From an uncultured Oscillospiraceae bacterium (lineage in GTDB: Bacteria > Bacillota > Clostridia > Oscillospirales > Acutalibacteraceae), in NCBI GenBank assembly GCA_959596515.1, contig CAUFXR010000076.1, positions 1 through 12,921 of the forward strand: a stretch of 12,921 bases of DNA, in the 5' to 3' direction. The translations under genes were made by a program, and so were the position numbers. Shown piece after piece: positions 5,884 to 12,669 of this stretch. A model generated the notes under the pieces. The model saw only the letters and a program-made list of their open reading frames with translations, did no database searches and was not told the origin of the DNA. Numbering within the stretch: position 1 is the first letter of the stretch; the number at the start of each line of letters is the position of its first letter.

Positions 5884-6810
5884 TTACAGCATTTTGGTTT
5901 TTTTCAAAATAAACCCGGCGACTCCCATCAATCCCAGCGAAAGCAGCACCGGGAACCACCAAAACTGATCAAAAGGTAAATTTTCCACATTCATTCCGTA
6001 CAAGCCGGAAATTACCGTAGGAATGGAGATAATCAACGTAATGGAAGCCAGCACTTTCATTACGATATTCAGGTTATTGGAAATTACAGACGCAAAAGCG
6101 TCCATGGTGCCGGAAAGAATGTTCAGGTAAATGCTGGACATCTCAATAGCCTGTTTAATCTCAATCAGAACATCCTCTAAGAGATCCTGGTCTTCTTCGT
6201 ACAGTTTAATGTAGCGTCCCCGCATAATTTTTTCCAACGTGACCTCATCCGCTTTTAAGGAAGAGGAAAAATACACCAAGGATTTCTCAATATCCAAAAG
6301 CTGGATCAATTCCTGATTCTTCATGGATTTTCTCAGCTCCCGCTCTACGTGGTCGCTGATTTTATCGATCTGCTTCAAATACTGCAGATACTTTGTGGCC
6401 ATTCGCAGCATAATATGCAGCACAAAATGGGTCTTTAAATTTGTCATGACCCCTTTCAGCACCCCTTCGGCAAACTCACTGAGCAAGGGTGTTTCCTTGA
6501 GGCAGACGGTAATTACATTCTTTTCCGTCAACATAATGCCTAAAGGCATGGTGCTGTACCGGATGTTTTTCTCGTGCTTTTCCACCACCGGAATATCAAT
6601 GATAATCAGCGTATTTCCATCCTCGGAGTCAATATGGGAGCTTTCCTCCTCATCCAGAGATGCTCTCAAAAAATCTGGTTCAATGTTAAAATCCTGGATC
6701 AGCGCCTCGATTTCTTCCTCTTCCGGCGCCACACAGTTGATCCAGCAGCCACTTTCGTACCGCTCGATCTCCGAAATTCTTCCATCTATGGTCTTATAGT
6801 AAGACACCAT
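5884..6810 (-). CDS. corA: CorA-family divalent cation channel (Mg2+/Co2+)
   Basis: CorA forms a pentameric channel that takes up Mg2+ (also Co2+/Ni2+). The product is 308 residues from ATG 6810. I prefer this over an in-frame TTG at 6819 because GGGGG lies nine bases ahead of the ATG and directly abuts the TTG. A large acidic cytoplasmic domain comes first (APEEEEIEALIQDF, SLDEEESSHIDSEDGN). A long helix follows, then two membrane segments (about 250-270 and 284-302) separated by the hallmark YGMN (271-274). The loop reads VENLPF rather than the MPE of E. coli-type CorA, a variant I recall as common in Firmicutes. The C-terminus KKTKML is basic, as usual. A leader ORF lies just upstream in the same frame. 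Confidence 0.93.
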   Translation of the reverse strand: MVSYYKTIDGRISEIERYESGCWINCVAPEEEEIEALIQDFNIEPDFLRASLDEEESSHIDSEDGNTLIIIDIPVVEKHEKNIRYSTMPLGIMLTEKNVITVCLKETPLLSEFAEGVLKGVMTNLKTHFVLHIMLRMATKYLQYLKQIDKISDHVERELRKSMKNQELIQLLDIEKSLVYFSSSLKADEVTLEKIMRGRYIKLYEEDQDLLEDVLIEIKQAIEMSSIYLNILSGTMDAFASVISNNLNIVMKVLASITLIISIPTVISGLYGMNVENLPFDQFWWFPVLLSLGLMGVAGFILKKTKML

Positions 6811-6846
6811 AGGCTTCAACCCCCGTTCTTGCCGGGCGCACTTCGC

Positions 6847-6927
6847 CTATGGTCTACGTAAAAAGGCGCTGCGTCCGGTTATTATCAATTTGCTACTTCG
6901 ATAAGTATCGCCAGGTTCCGGGTTCAC
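6847..6927 (-). CDS. 26-codon leader ORF upstream of corA
   Basis: A GTG start (6927-6925) is preceded, seven bases away, by a perfect GGAGG (within GGAGGTGG, 6939-6932), which strongly suggests real translation. The product has 26 residues, begins MNPEPGDTY and ends SAFLRRP, closing at TAG (6849-6847). It resembles no protein family I know. Closely spaced Pro and acidic residues right after the start, and a basic/hydrophobic end, recall the enterobacterial MgtL leader peptide, which senses Mg2+ through ribosome instability. The ORF is in the same frame as corA, and its stop lies 36 bases before the corA ATG. It begins 22 bases after the DUF3784 gene. A regulatory leader is an inference; a chance small ORF cannot be excluded. 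Confidence 0.55.
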   Translation of the reverse strand: MNPEPGDTYRSSKLIITGRSAFLRRP

Positions 6928-6949
6928 AACGCCACCTCCAAATCTAAAT

Positions 6950-7255
6950 TTATAATGGCCTATTTCTGCAAAAAGTATTTGCCACGATAACCAGTATGAT
7001 CGTCAAAACGATCGTCACGGATAACACTAAAACCACAGTGGTCATCACATCGTCAAGACACGCGCAGACGCCAAACATAACGGTCATTGAAAAGCAAAAC
7101 ACCGACATGCATTTCATCAACCGTTTTTCACTATATTTGGCTTTTTCCTGCTGGTCCAACGTGTTATAGCCCGCGATCAAAAAGCTTCCTTTTCCTAGAA
7201 AAAAGGTAATTCCTAACGCCACAAAAGCTATGCTCAGAATAATAAAAGTAATCAT
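6950..7255 (-). CDS. DUF3784-like small membrane protein
   Basis: Function unknown. From ATG 7255 the product has 101 residues: a hydrophobic N-terminal helix (ITFIILSIAFVALGITFFLG), a short polar stretch with LIAGYNTLDQQEKAKYSEKRLMKCM, then two further membrane segments (about 52-68 and 73-95). The LIAGYNT...EKAKY motif is what I recall for DUF3784, common in Clostridia. A GTG at 7264 is an alternative start, but it abuts the AGGAG sequence, which is eight bases from the ATG. The gene stands between the ftsZ terminator and the corA leader and may lie in the corA operon, as no terminator follows it. Confidence 0.75.
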   Translation of the reverse strand: MITFIILSIAFVALGITFFLGKGSFLIAGYNTLDQQEKAKYSEKRLMKCMSVFCFSMTVMFGVCACLDDVMTTVVLVLSVTIVLTIILVIVANTFCRNRPL

Positions 7256-7326
7256 ACCTTTCACTCCTAAAGCAATTACCGCTTTATTGTGATATTAAGG
7301 AATCTCAAGCCACTTCTATCACCTTT

Positions 7327-7355
7327 AGTATACCCAATTCATTATAACACACCAA
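7327..7355 (-). promoter_or_regulatory. Weak candidate promoter for the DUF3784-corA unit
   Basis: On the minus strand, TTGGTG (7355-7350), 17 bases, then TATACT (7332-7327). The -10 is good and the -35 poor. A transcription unit must start here because a strong terminator lies just upstream. Confidence 0.4.
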
Positions 7356-7391
7356 ATAAAAAAAGCAAGGCGGACAATCCGCCTTGCTTTT
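7356..7391 (-). terminator. Strong rho-independent terminator of ftsZ
   Basis: A perfect 14-bp stem (arms 7391-7378 and 7374-7361, three-base loop) contains AAGCAAGGCGGA on the minus strand and is followed by a run of T. It ends the dcw cluster transcript 13 bases after the ftsZ stop codon. Confidence 0.96.
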
Positions 7392-7404
7392 AGATTCTTC
7401 TTCC

Positions 7405-8556
7405 TTATTTCCGGTTAAAAATAGACATAATGTCATAAAAAGTATCGTCATCATCCTGGTTCGCGCTAGCCGCCGGCGCCTGAGTCGCGGCCGGTCTCTG
7501 AGCAGGCTGATCCTGGGGACGACGTAAGTTCTGGCCCTGAGTCTGGCTGGGAGCAGGAGGCGCGTTTCTCAGAATCTCCGGCTCGGGCAAATAAGAATCA
7601 TGGGTAGCGAAGCCGGTAGCGATAACGGTAACGGACATCTCGTCCTCCATATCCTCATCAAAGGCGGCGCCCCAGATAATATTGGCTTCCTTATCCGCCT
7701 GGGCAGCAATCATTGACGAAGCGGTCTCAACTTCGTCCAAACCGATATCCGGGCTGGAAGTAATATTGATAATAACGCCCTTGGCACCGTTGATAGCGGT
7801 TTCCAGAAGCGGGCTGGAAATAGCCATATTGGCAGCGGTCTCCGCCTTATCCTTGCCGCTAGCCCGACCTACGCCCATATGAGCGTAGCCGGCGTCTTTC
7901 ATGACGGCGGTGACATCCGCGAAATCCAGATTGACGATTCCCGGCAGCAGGATCAGATCAGAGATACTTTGCACGCCTTGACGGAGCACGTCGTCCGCCA
8001 CCGCGAAAGCGTTGGCCAAGGTAATCTTAGCCTCGCTGACATATTTCAAACGCTCATTGGGGATCACCACCAGAGAATCCACATGCTCTCTTAAAGCGGA
8101 GATACCCTTTTCCGCCTGCTCCATACGGCGCTTTCCCTCAAAAGCGAAGGGTTTTGTAACGATACCCACCGTCAGGATTCCCATATCTCTGGCGATTTCC
8201 GCCACTACCGGCGCCGCGCCGGTCCCGGTGCCGCCGCCCATACCGGCGGTAATAAACACCATATCTGAGCCACGGATCGCGGCGGCAATGGCCTCTCTGG
8301 ATTCATCAGCGGCCTTTTGGCCGATATCCGGCTTGGAGCCCGCCCCTTTTCCGTGGGTAATCTTCTCGCCTATTTGAATCTTCTGAGACGCCTGAGAACG
8401 GATCAGCGCCTGTCGGTCGGTATTCACCGAAATAAATTCGACGCATTTTACGCCGGAAGTCACCATTCGGTCAATAGCGTTTCCGCCGCCGCCGCCGACG
8501 CCTATCACCTTAATTTGTACAATATTTTCAAAGTCGTTGTCCAATTCAAAAGGCAT
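7405..8556 (-). CDS. ftsZ: Cell division protein FtsZ
   Basis: FtsZ is the tubulin-like GTPase that forms the division ring. The 383-residue product has the N-terminal GVGGGGGNAIDRM, the tubulin signature GGGTGTGAAPV (about 105-115), PFAFEGKRRMEQAEKG, and the T7 loop region NLDFADVTAVM. A normal C-terminal domain follows, then a Pro/Gln/Ala-rich linker (about 330-367). The last residues, DDDDTFYDIMSIFNRK, sit where most FtsZ proteins have D-I-P-x-F-L-R, the FtsA/SepF/ZapA-type docking peptide; here Pro and Phe are replaced. AGGAGG is eight bases before ATG 8556. The gene is the last of the dcw cluster here, with no ftsA upstream. Confidence 0.98.
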   Translation of the reverse strand: MPFELDNDFENIVQIKVIGVGGGGGNAIDRMVTSGVKCVEFISVNTDRQALIRSQASQKIQIGEKITHGKGAGSKPDIGQKAADESREAIAAAIRGSDMVFITAGMGGGTGTGAAPVVAEIARDMGILTVGIVTKPFAFEGKRRMEQAEKGISALREHVDSLVVIPNERLKYVSEAKITLANAFAVADDVLRQGVQSISDLILLPGIVNLDFADVTAVMKDAGYAHMGVGRASGKDKAETAANMAISSPLLETAINGAKGVIINITSSPDIGLDEVETASSMIAAQADKEANIIWGAAFDEDMEDEMSVTVIATGFATHDSYLPEPEILRNAPPAPSQTQGQNLRRPQDQPAQRPAATQAPAASANQDDDDTFYDIMSIFNRK

Positions 8557-8674
8557 AGCTTTTCCTCCTAAAATTTTACTTATATTTTCAAATATTGTTG
8601 ATTTCTCTCACAGATTTCCAACACCTGGAAAACCACAGCAATACCGCTTGTCCAAGTAGATACACTCTTTTATT

Positions 8675-8717
8675 AATTTAACACTTTTCCACAGGAATTT
8701 CAATCCTTTTTTCCTGT
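8675..8717 (-). promoter_or_regulatory. Candidate ftsZ promoter with a 7-bp inverted repeat around the -35
   Basis: On the minus strand, TTGAAA (8703-8698), 17 bases, then TAAATT (8680-8675, 4 of 6 matches). The -35 lies within an inverted repeat ACAGGAA (8717-8711) / TTCCTGT (8697-8691). This would allow ftsZ expression apart from the upstream genes. The match is modest. Confidence 0.3.
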
Positions 8718-8731
8718 TTCAAGCCATTATT

Positions 8732-9967
8732 TTATTCTGCCGCCGTTGCGCTTAAGTCCACATCCCCCTGAGAGCTTGTCCCACTGTCTGACTCCTGGAG
8801 CGCTGACGTATCGTCGGAGTTTTCCTGGCCTTGCGCAGAGACCTCTGTACTCTCACCACCGGTAGTTTCCAAATCCGCGCCGCTGTCAGAAACAGCTGAA
8901 TCGCCGGCGCTGTTCTCCGGTATTTCCGCCTGATCCGAACTGGATGCTGTCTGGCTGGAAGTTACTCCGCTTTGGGATTCCGTGTCTGTGTTGGCAGCGG
9001 CCTGCGACGACGCCCCATAGTCCGGTTTGAAATAGGATCTTCCCTTATCCGCGGCGAGAGATACATCCAAAGTGCCCCGCTGAGCGGTCTTCATATCCTC
9101 AGAAGCCAGAACCGCCACCGCTGTCTGCAACTTATATTCCAAATCCGTCGGGATTCCCAGCTTGATGATAATCCTGCCGTCATAAGTGACCGTAGGGCTC
9201 ACAGGATTGGTCAGGTCAAACTCTGTCACCGGAGTCAGTCCCGCCGCCGCTCTGGCGGTCTCGATGTCTGAAATCAGGGTAAGGACGGTTTCATCCTCCA
9301 GCACGATTTTTTGGGAAAGTTCAGCTTCCTTGATCACAGCGCCCTTGATCACCGGCAATCCCTCCAGAGGGGTCTGGGAAAGTTCCAGCACTCTGCCGGA
9401 GCCACTGATGATCACATACTGGTTTTGATAGGCGATACATCCCGCCGCCTGGGCTTCCGTAATCTCTATGTTCACCGTAGAGGGAATCTGGCGTTTGATC
9501 CGCACCGTTTCCAGATAGGGCATCTGGCTCATAATTGCCGTCTCTCCTTGAGCGGTATCGATGGTAATCAGGTTTTCTCCCTTTTCCACACCGCTTAAGG
9601 AAATAATTTTCTGAGGATCATAACGAGATTCCCCCACCACCTGAATGGTATCGATTTTAAACAGCACTGACACACCAATGGCAATGCCCGCCGTTAAAAT
9701 CGCTAAAATCATGACTGTGTACAAAATGCCGATTTTTACCTTGCGGTATTTATTTCTGCGCGCCGAATAAACTCGCTTTCTCTCTTTTTTTCCTGCAGCA
9801 GTCTGAGCGGGACGCCTTTGGGTCTCTTGGGGCCTTTGGACCGTCGGCTCTCCTTGTTCCCGGGGAATACGCTTTTGGGGCGCCCGGGGATTCCGTGCGG
9901 CCGCCGATCTTCTGGGCATCTCCCGGGGAACAGGCTGCTTATTTTGATTTCGATCTCTTGTGCCCAT
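8732..9967 (-). CDS. divIB: Cell division protein DivIB/FtsQ
   Basis: DivIB is a single-pass divisome protein that stabilises FtsL/DivIC and helps recruit septal wall synthesis. From ATG 9967 (AAAGG nine bases upstream; an ATG at 9976 abuts the AAAGG) the product has 411 residues. There is a basic, Pro/Arg/Gln-rich cytoplasmic part (1-78) and a membrane helix (79-103). A POTRA domain starts FKIDTIQVVGESRYDPQKI. The FtsQ/DivIB beta domain runs to about 317. A 94-residue Ser/Thr/Glu/Gln-rich, strongly acidic tail (318-411) follows, longer than in typical DivIB. It begins 12 bases after the murA stop codon. In Firmicutes dcw clusters this position is divIB. Confidence 0.9.
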   Translation of the reverse strand: MGTRDRNQNKQPVPREMPRRSAAARNPRAPQKRIPREQGEPTVQRPQETQRRPAQTAAGKKERKRVYSARRNKYRKVKIGILYTVMILAILTAGIAIGVSVLFKIDTIQVVGESRYDPQKIISLSGVEKGENLITIDTAQGETAIMSQMPYLETVRIKRQIPSTVNIEITEAQAAGCIAYQNQYVIISGSGRVLELSQTPLEGLPVIKGAVIKEAELSQKIVLEDETVLTLISDIETARAAAGLTPVTEFDLTNPVSPTVTYDGRIIIKLGIPTDLEYKLQTAVAVLASEDMKTAQRGTLDVSLAADKGRSYFKPDYGASSQAAANTDTESQSGVTSSQTASSSDQAEIPENSAGDSAVSDSGADLETTGGESTEVSAQGQENSDDTSALQESDSGTSSQGDVDLSATAAE

Positions 9968-9979
9968 GTTCCACATCCT

Positions 9980-11233
9980 TTAAATTCTGCTGACCTTCGC
10001 TCCTATTTGGTTCAGGCTTTTTTCAATCGCCTCATAGCCCCGATCCACATGTCGCAGACCGGAAACCTCTGTCAGGCCGTCGGCTGCAAGCCCGGCCACA
10101 ATCAGCGCCGCGCCGCCACGCAAATCTGGCGCTTCCACAGAAGCTCCGAAAAGTCTTGGCACACCTTCCACAATGGCTACCCGGCCCTCCACCTTGATAT
10201 TGGCGCCGAGCCGGCAAAGTTCGCCTACATGCTTATAGCGGCTTTCAAATATATTTTCCACAAAAATGCTGATCCCATCGGAAACCGTGGTCATCGCCAT
10301 CACCGGCGCCTGAGCGTCAGTAGGAAATCCGGGATACGGCATGGTTCTCACGTTTTTAATCGCCCGCAGACGTTGAGGCGCCTGTATTCTCAGATTTGTG
10401 TCATCCCACCGCAAACGGCAGCCGGCCTCCTGAAACATTGGGATTACCTGAGATAGATGATCCGGGATCACCTTTCGCAGCAAAAGATCACCACCGGTGA
10501 CCGCCGCGGCGGTCATAAAAGTTGTGGCCGCGATCCGGTCTGGGATCACACGGTGATCCCCTCCGGTGAGCTTCTCCACACCTTCGATGACGATCCGTCC
10601 CTCACCGGCCCCGAATATCTTTGCCCCGCATCCGTTCAGGAAACTGCACAAATCACAAATTTCCGGCTCTCTAGCCGCATTGGTGATTACGGTAGTTCCT
10701 TCCGCCAGTACCGCCGCCAAAATGATATTCTCCGTAGCGCCTACGCTGGGAAACGACAGAGCAATGGGAGTTCCTTTTAATTGGGTCGGCACGGTACAGT
10801 CCAGATAACCATGAAACTCATTGATCACCATTCCCATCTGACGCAGAGCTTTCAGATGAAGATCAATTGGTCTGGGGCCCAATTCACATCCGCCGGGGAA
10901 AGAAAGCTTCGCCTTTCCCATCCGAGACGCAACAGCTCCCAAAAACACGATGGAAGAACGCATTTCCCGCATCAACTGATCCGGGATATCACAACGACAA
11001 AGGGTATCGGTATTCACTGACACCGTATCCCCCTCCCGAACCACTCGACAGCCTAAATATTTTAGGATCTCCACCGAGGCGTCAACATCGGACAGGCGGG
11101 GGCAGTTATGTATATGGCTTTCCCCGTCGCACAAAAGAGTAGCGGACAGCACCGGCAAGGCGCTGTTTTTCGCGCCGTGAACCGTCAATTCCCCTTCCAG
11201 GCAATGGGAACCTTCTATCATCAGCTTCGACAC
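9980..11233 (-). CDS. murA: UDP-N-acetylglucosamine 1-carboxyvinyltransferase MurA
   Basis: MurA adds enolpyruvate from PEP to UDP-GlcNAc, the first committed step of peptidoglycan synthesis, in the cytoplasm. From GTG 11233 the product has 417 residues, the normal family length, starting MSKLMIEGSHCLEGELTVHGAKNSALP. AAAGGGTG stands seven bases upstream; in-frame starts further up would add about 21 unrelated residues. Lys22-Asn23 (GAKN) and the catalytic Cys116 (PGGCELGPRPIDLHL) are present, so the enzyme should be of the fosfomycin-sensitive type. Further signatures are SVGATENIILAA, IPDRIAATTFMTAAAVTGG, PGFPTDAQAP and the C-terminal DLRGGAALIVAGLAA. Firmicutes often carry two murA genes; this is the dcw-linked one. 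A hairpin overlaps its ribosome binding site. Confidence 0.96.
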   Translation of the reverse strand: MSKLMIEGSHCLEGELTVHGAKNSALPVLSATLLCDGESHIHNCPRLSDVDASVEILKYLGCRVVREGDTVSVNTDTLCRCDIPDQLMREMRSSIVFLGAVASRMGKAKLSFPGGCELGPRPIDLHLKALRQMGMVINEFHGYLDCTVPTQLKGTPIALSFPSVGATENIILAAVLAEGTTVITNAAREPEICDLCSFLNGCGAKIFGAGEGRIVIEGVEKLTGGDHRVIPDRIAATTFMTAAAVTGGDLLLRKVIPDHLSQVIPMFQEAGCRLRWDDTNLRIQAPQRLRAIKNVRTMPYPGFPTDAQAPVMAMTTVSDGISIFVENIFESRYKHVGELCRLGANIKVEGRVAIVEGVPRLFGASVEAPDLRGGAALIVAGLAADGLTEVSGLRHVDRGYEAIEKSLNQIGAKVSRI

Positions 11234-11245
11234 AGCAATACACCC

Positions 11246-11284
11246 TTTCCTTTTCTGATACTCACATACTATGCGAAAAGGAAA
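11246..11284 (-). promoter_or_regulatory. Hairpin over the murA ribosome binding site
   Basis: A perfect 10-bp inverted repeat, TTTCCTTTTC (11284-11275) and GAAAAGGAAA (11255-11246) on the minus strand, has a 19-base loop. Its 3' arm runs directly into the murA SD (GGAAAGGGTG), covering its first half. It lies in the 111-base gap between murG and murA and could limit murA translation. Confidence 0.45.
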
Positions 11285-11344
11285 AACCTGGTGCATCGCC
11301 GGAAAGCGGATAAACGCAAAGTTTCTAAGTCTAAGCTTTCAAGC

Positions 11345-12466
11345 TTATTTTTTCTCTAAAACTTCCTTGATCACCTGATAAATCCGTTCATTAGAGTCCA
11401 AAATCGCCATGGCCTTGGCGTTATCTTGGTATTCCCTCAGCTTGATCGGATCGGAAATCATTTTTTTCACCATTTCGATCAGAGATTCTCCTGTCAGATC
11501 TTTTTCTTCCAGGATCTCAGCGGCGTTTCGGTTGACCAGCGCCATGGCGTTGTGGTACTGGTGGTTTTCCGCCACGTTGGGGGAAGGAATCAACAGAGAA
11601 GCTTTCCCCTGGGCCTGAATTTCCGTCAGGGTAATCGCGCCCGCCCGGCAGATCACCAGGTCAGCCGCCGCCATACAAACCGGCATATTATTGATATATT
11701 CCCGGATATCCAGATTGTTATGGGCCTTTAGATCAACGCCTTTCTTCTCTAAAAGCTCCGGGAACCATTTCCCGTATTGCCCATAGGCGTGAATGTGCTG
11801 AAACCGATCGTCTCTGGAGCTCCAGGCGATCAGATCCGCCACCGCCTCATTGATTTTTCTCGCCCCCAGGCTACCTCCGAAAGATAAAATCACCGGACGG
11901 TTGTCCAGGTGTAAGTAATCACGGGATGATTGCTTTCGGGAAGTGACGATCTGTCCCCGCACAGGGTTTCCGGTCACGGTAAAGCTGGCGTTAGGGTCCA
12001 TGTGTTTCTTAGCATCCTCGATGGCCAGCATTACCCGGTCCGCGTGCTTTGACAGCATTTTATTGGTCACGCCCGGAAACGCGTTTTGCTCGTGAATCAA
12101 GGTGGGAATTCCCATCTTCTGCGCTTGTCGGATTACCGGACCGCTGACGTAGCCGCCGGTGCCGATACAGAGATCCGGTTGGAATCGGCTGATAATTTTT
12201 TTGGCATCCTTGCTGGAAGAGAACACCAGCTTTACGGTATGGATATTTTTTTTCAGGTTTTCAAAGGACAGCTTTCTTTGAAAACCTGAAATCTCGATTT
12301 TTTCAAAATCATAACCAGCCTGCGGAACCAGTCGTTCCTCCATACCGCCTTTGGCTCCCACATAAAGGATCTGCGTAGCCGGCTCCCGCTGGCACACGTA
12401 ACCGGCGATGGCCAGCGCCGGATTGATATGGCCGGCGGTACCGCCGCCCGCTAATAATAATTTCAT
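11345..12466 (-). CDS. murG: Lipid II synthase MurG (UDP-GlcNAc transferase)
   Basis: MurG transfers GlcNAc from UDP-GlcNAc to lipid I at the inner face of the membrane, making lipid II. From ATG 12466 (GGAGGAGGT ahead of it) the product has 373 residues. It shows the N-terminal loop LLLAGGGTAGHINPALAIA, GTGGYVSGPV, HEQNAFPG, and the hinge and second Rossmann loop ILSFGGSLGARKIN. The donor-binding stretch EIQAQGKASLLIPSPNVAENHQ follows. The start at 12490 is possible but would place the SD inside the coding sequence. The region around residues 55-70 (ISGFQRKLSFENLKK) is encoded by a perfect 16-bp inverted repeat. A 203-base gap separates it from ftsW. Confidence 0.96.
   Translation of the reverse strand: MKLLLAGGGTAGHINPALAIAGYVCQREPATQILYVGAKGGMEERLVPQAGYDFEKIEISGFQRKLSFENLKKNIHTVKLVFSSSKDAKKIISRFQPDLCIGTGGYVSGPVIRQAQKMGIPTLIHEQNAFPGVTNKMLSKHADRVMLAIEDAKKHMDPNASFTVTGNPVRGQIVTSRKQSSRDYLHLDNRPVILSFGGSLGARKINEAVADLIAWSSRDDRFQHIHAYGQYGKWFPELLEKKGVDLKAHNNLDIREYINNMPVCMAAADLVICRAGAITLTEIQAQGKASLLIPSPNVAENHQYHNAMALVNRNAAEILEEKDLTGESLIEMVKKMISDPIKLREYQDNAKAMAILDSNERIYQVIKEVLEKK
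12251..12291. repeat. Perfect 16-bp inverted repeat inside murG
   Basis: Arms 12251-12266 and 12276-12291 are exact reverse complements with a nine-base loop. On the coding strand the stem is followed directly by a run of eight A. It encodes ISGFQRKLSFENLKK, a conserved MurG region. Confidence 0.85.
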
Positions 12467-12669
12467 ATCATTTACCTCCTCCAGGACCATATGCCTGGCA
12501 TCGTTTCATTATCGATACGCGCTTTTCTCAAAAGCCCCCAAATTCAGCGGATCACCATCGCGCTCTTTCCGAATCCTAGCACGCTTCGGAAGATCGTATT
12601 TTTCCCGCTGTCCGGCGGCGTTTTCGTTTTAAAAGGTCAAAGCAAGAAAACAGCGCCTATTCCGCTCTG
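12467..12669 (-). other. 203-base gap between ftsW and murG with a startless 38-codon open stretch
   Basis: The neighbouring genes are otherwise tightly packed, so this gap stands out. In one minus-strand frame, codons from 12625 to 12512 read without a stop and look protein-like (GQREKYDLPKRARIRKERDG, then a DPLNLG stretch), ending TAA at 12511-12509. There is no ATG or GTG start, and a TAA lies just upstream (12631-12629). It could be a decayed reading frame, a former FtsW tail, or chance. The murG ribosome binding site is at 12481-12473. Confidence 0.3.

Noticed and set aside
6820..6949. M-box or other known Mg2+/metal riboswitch ahead of corA
   Set aside because: I could not find the conserved M-box, NiCo or yybP-ykoY core sequences, and most of the region is taken up by the leader ORF.
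9818..10456. 212-codon plus-strand frame
   Set aside because: Antisense shadow of divIB and murA; the product is His/Arg/Pro-rich with no family features.
11329..11348. TAAGCTT-TC-AAGCTTA followed by T-run, terminator-like on the plus strand
   Set aside because: No plus-strand gene leads into it, the two-base loop cannot form, and the T-run is just the Lys/Glu codons at the end of murG.
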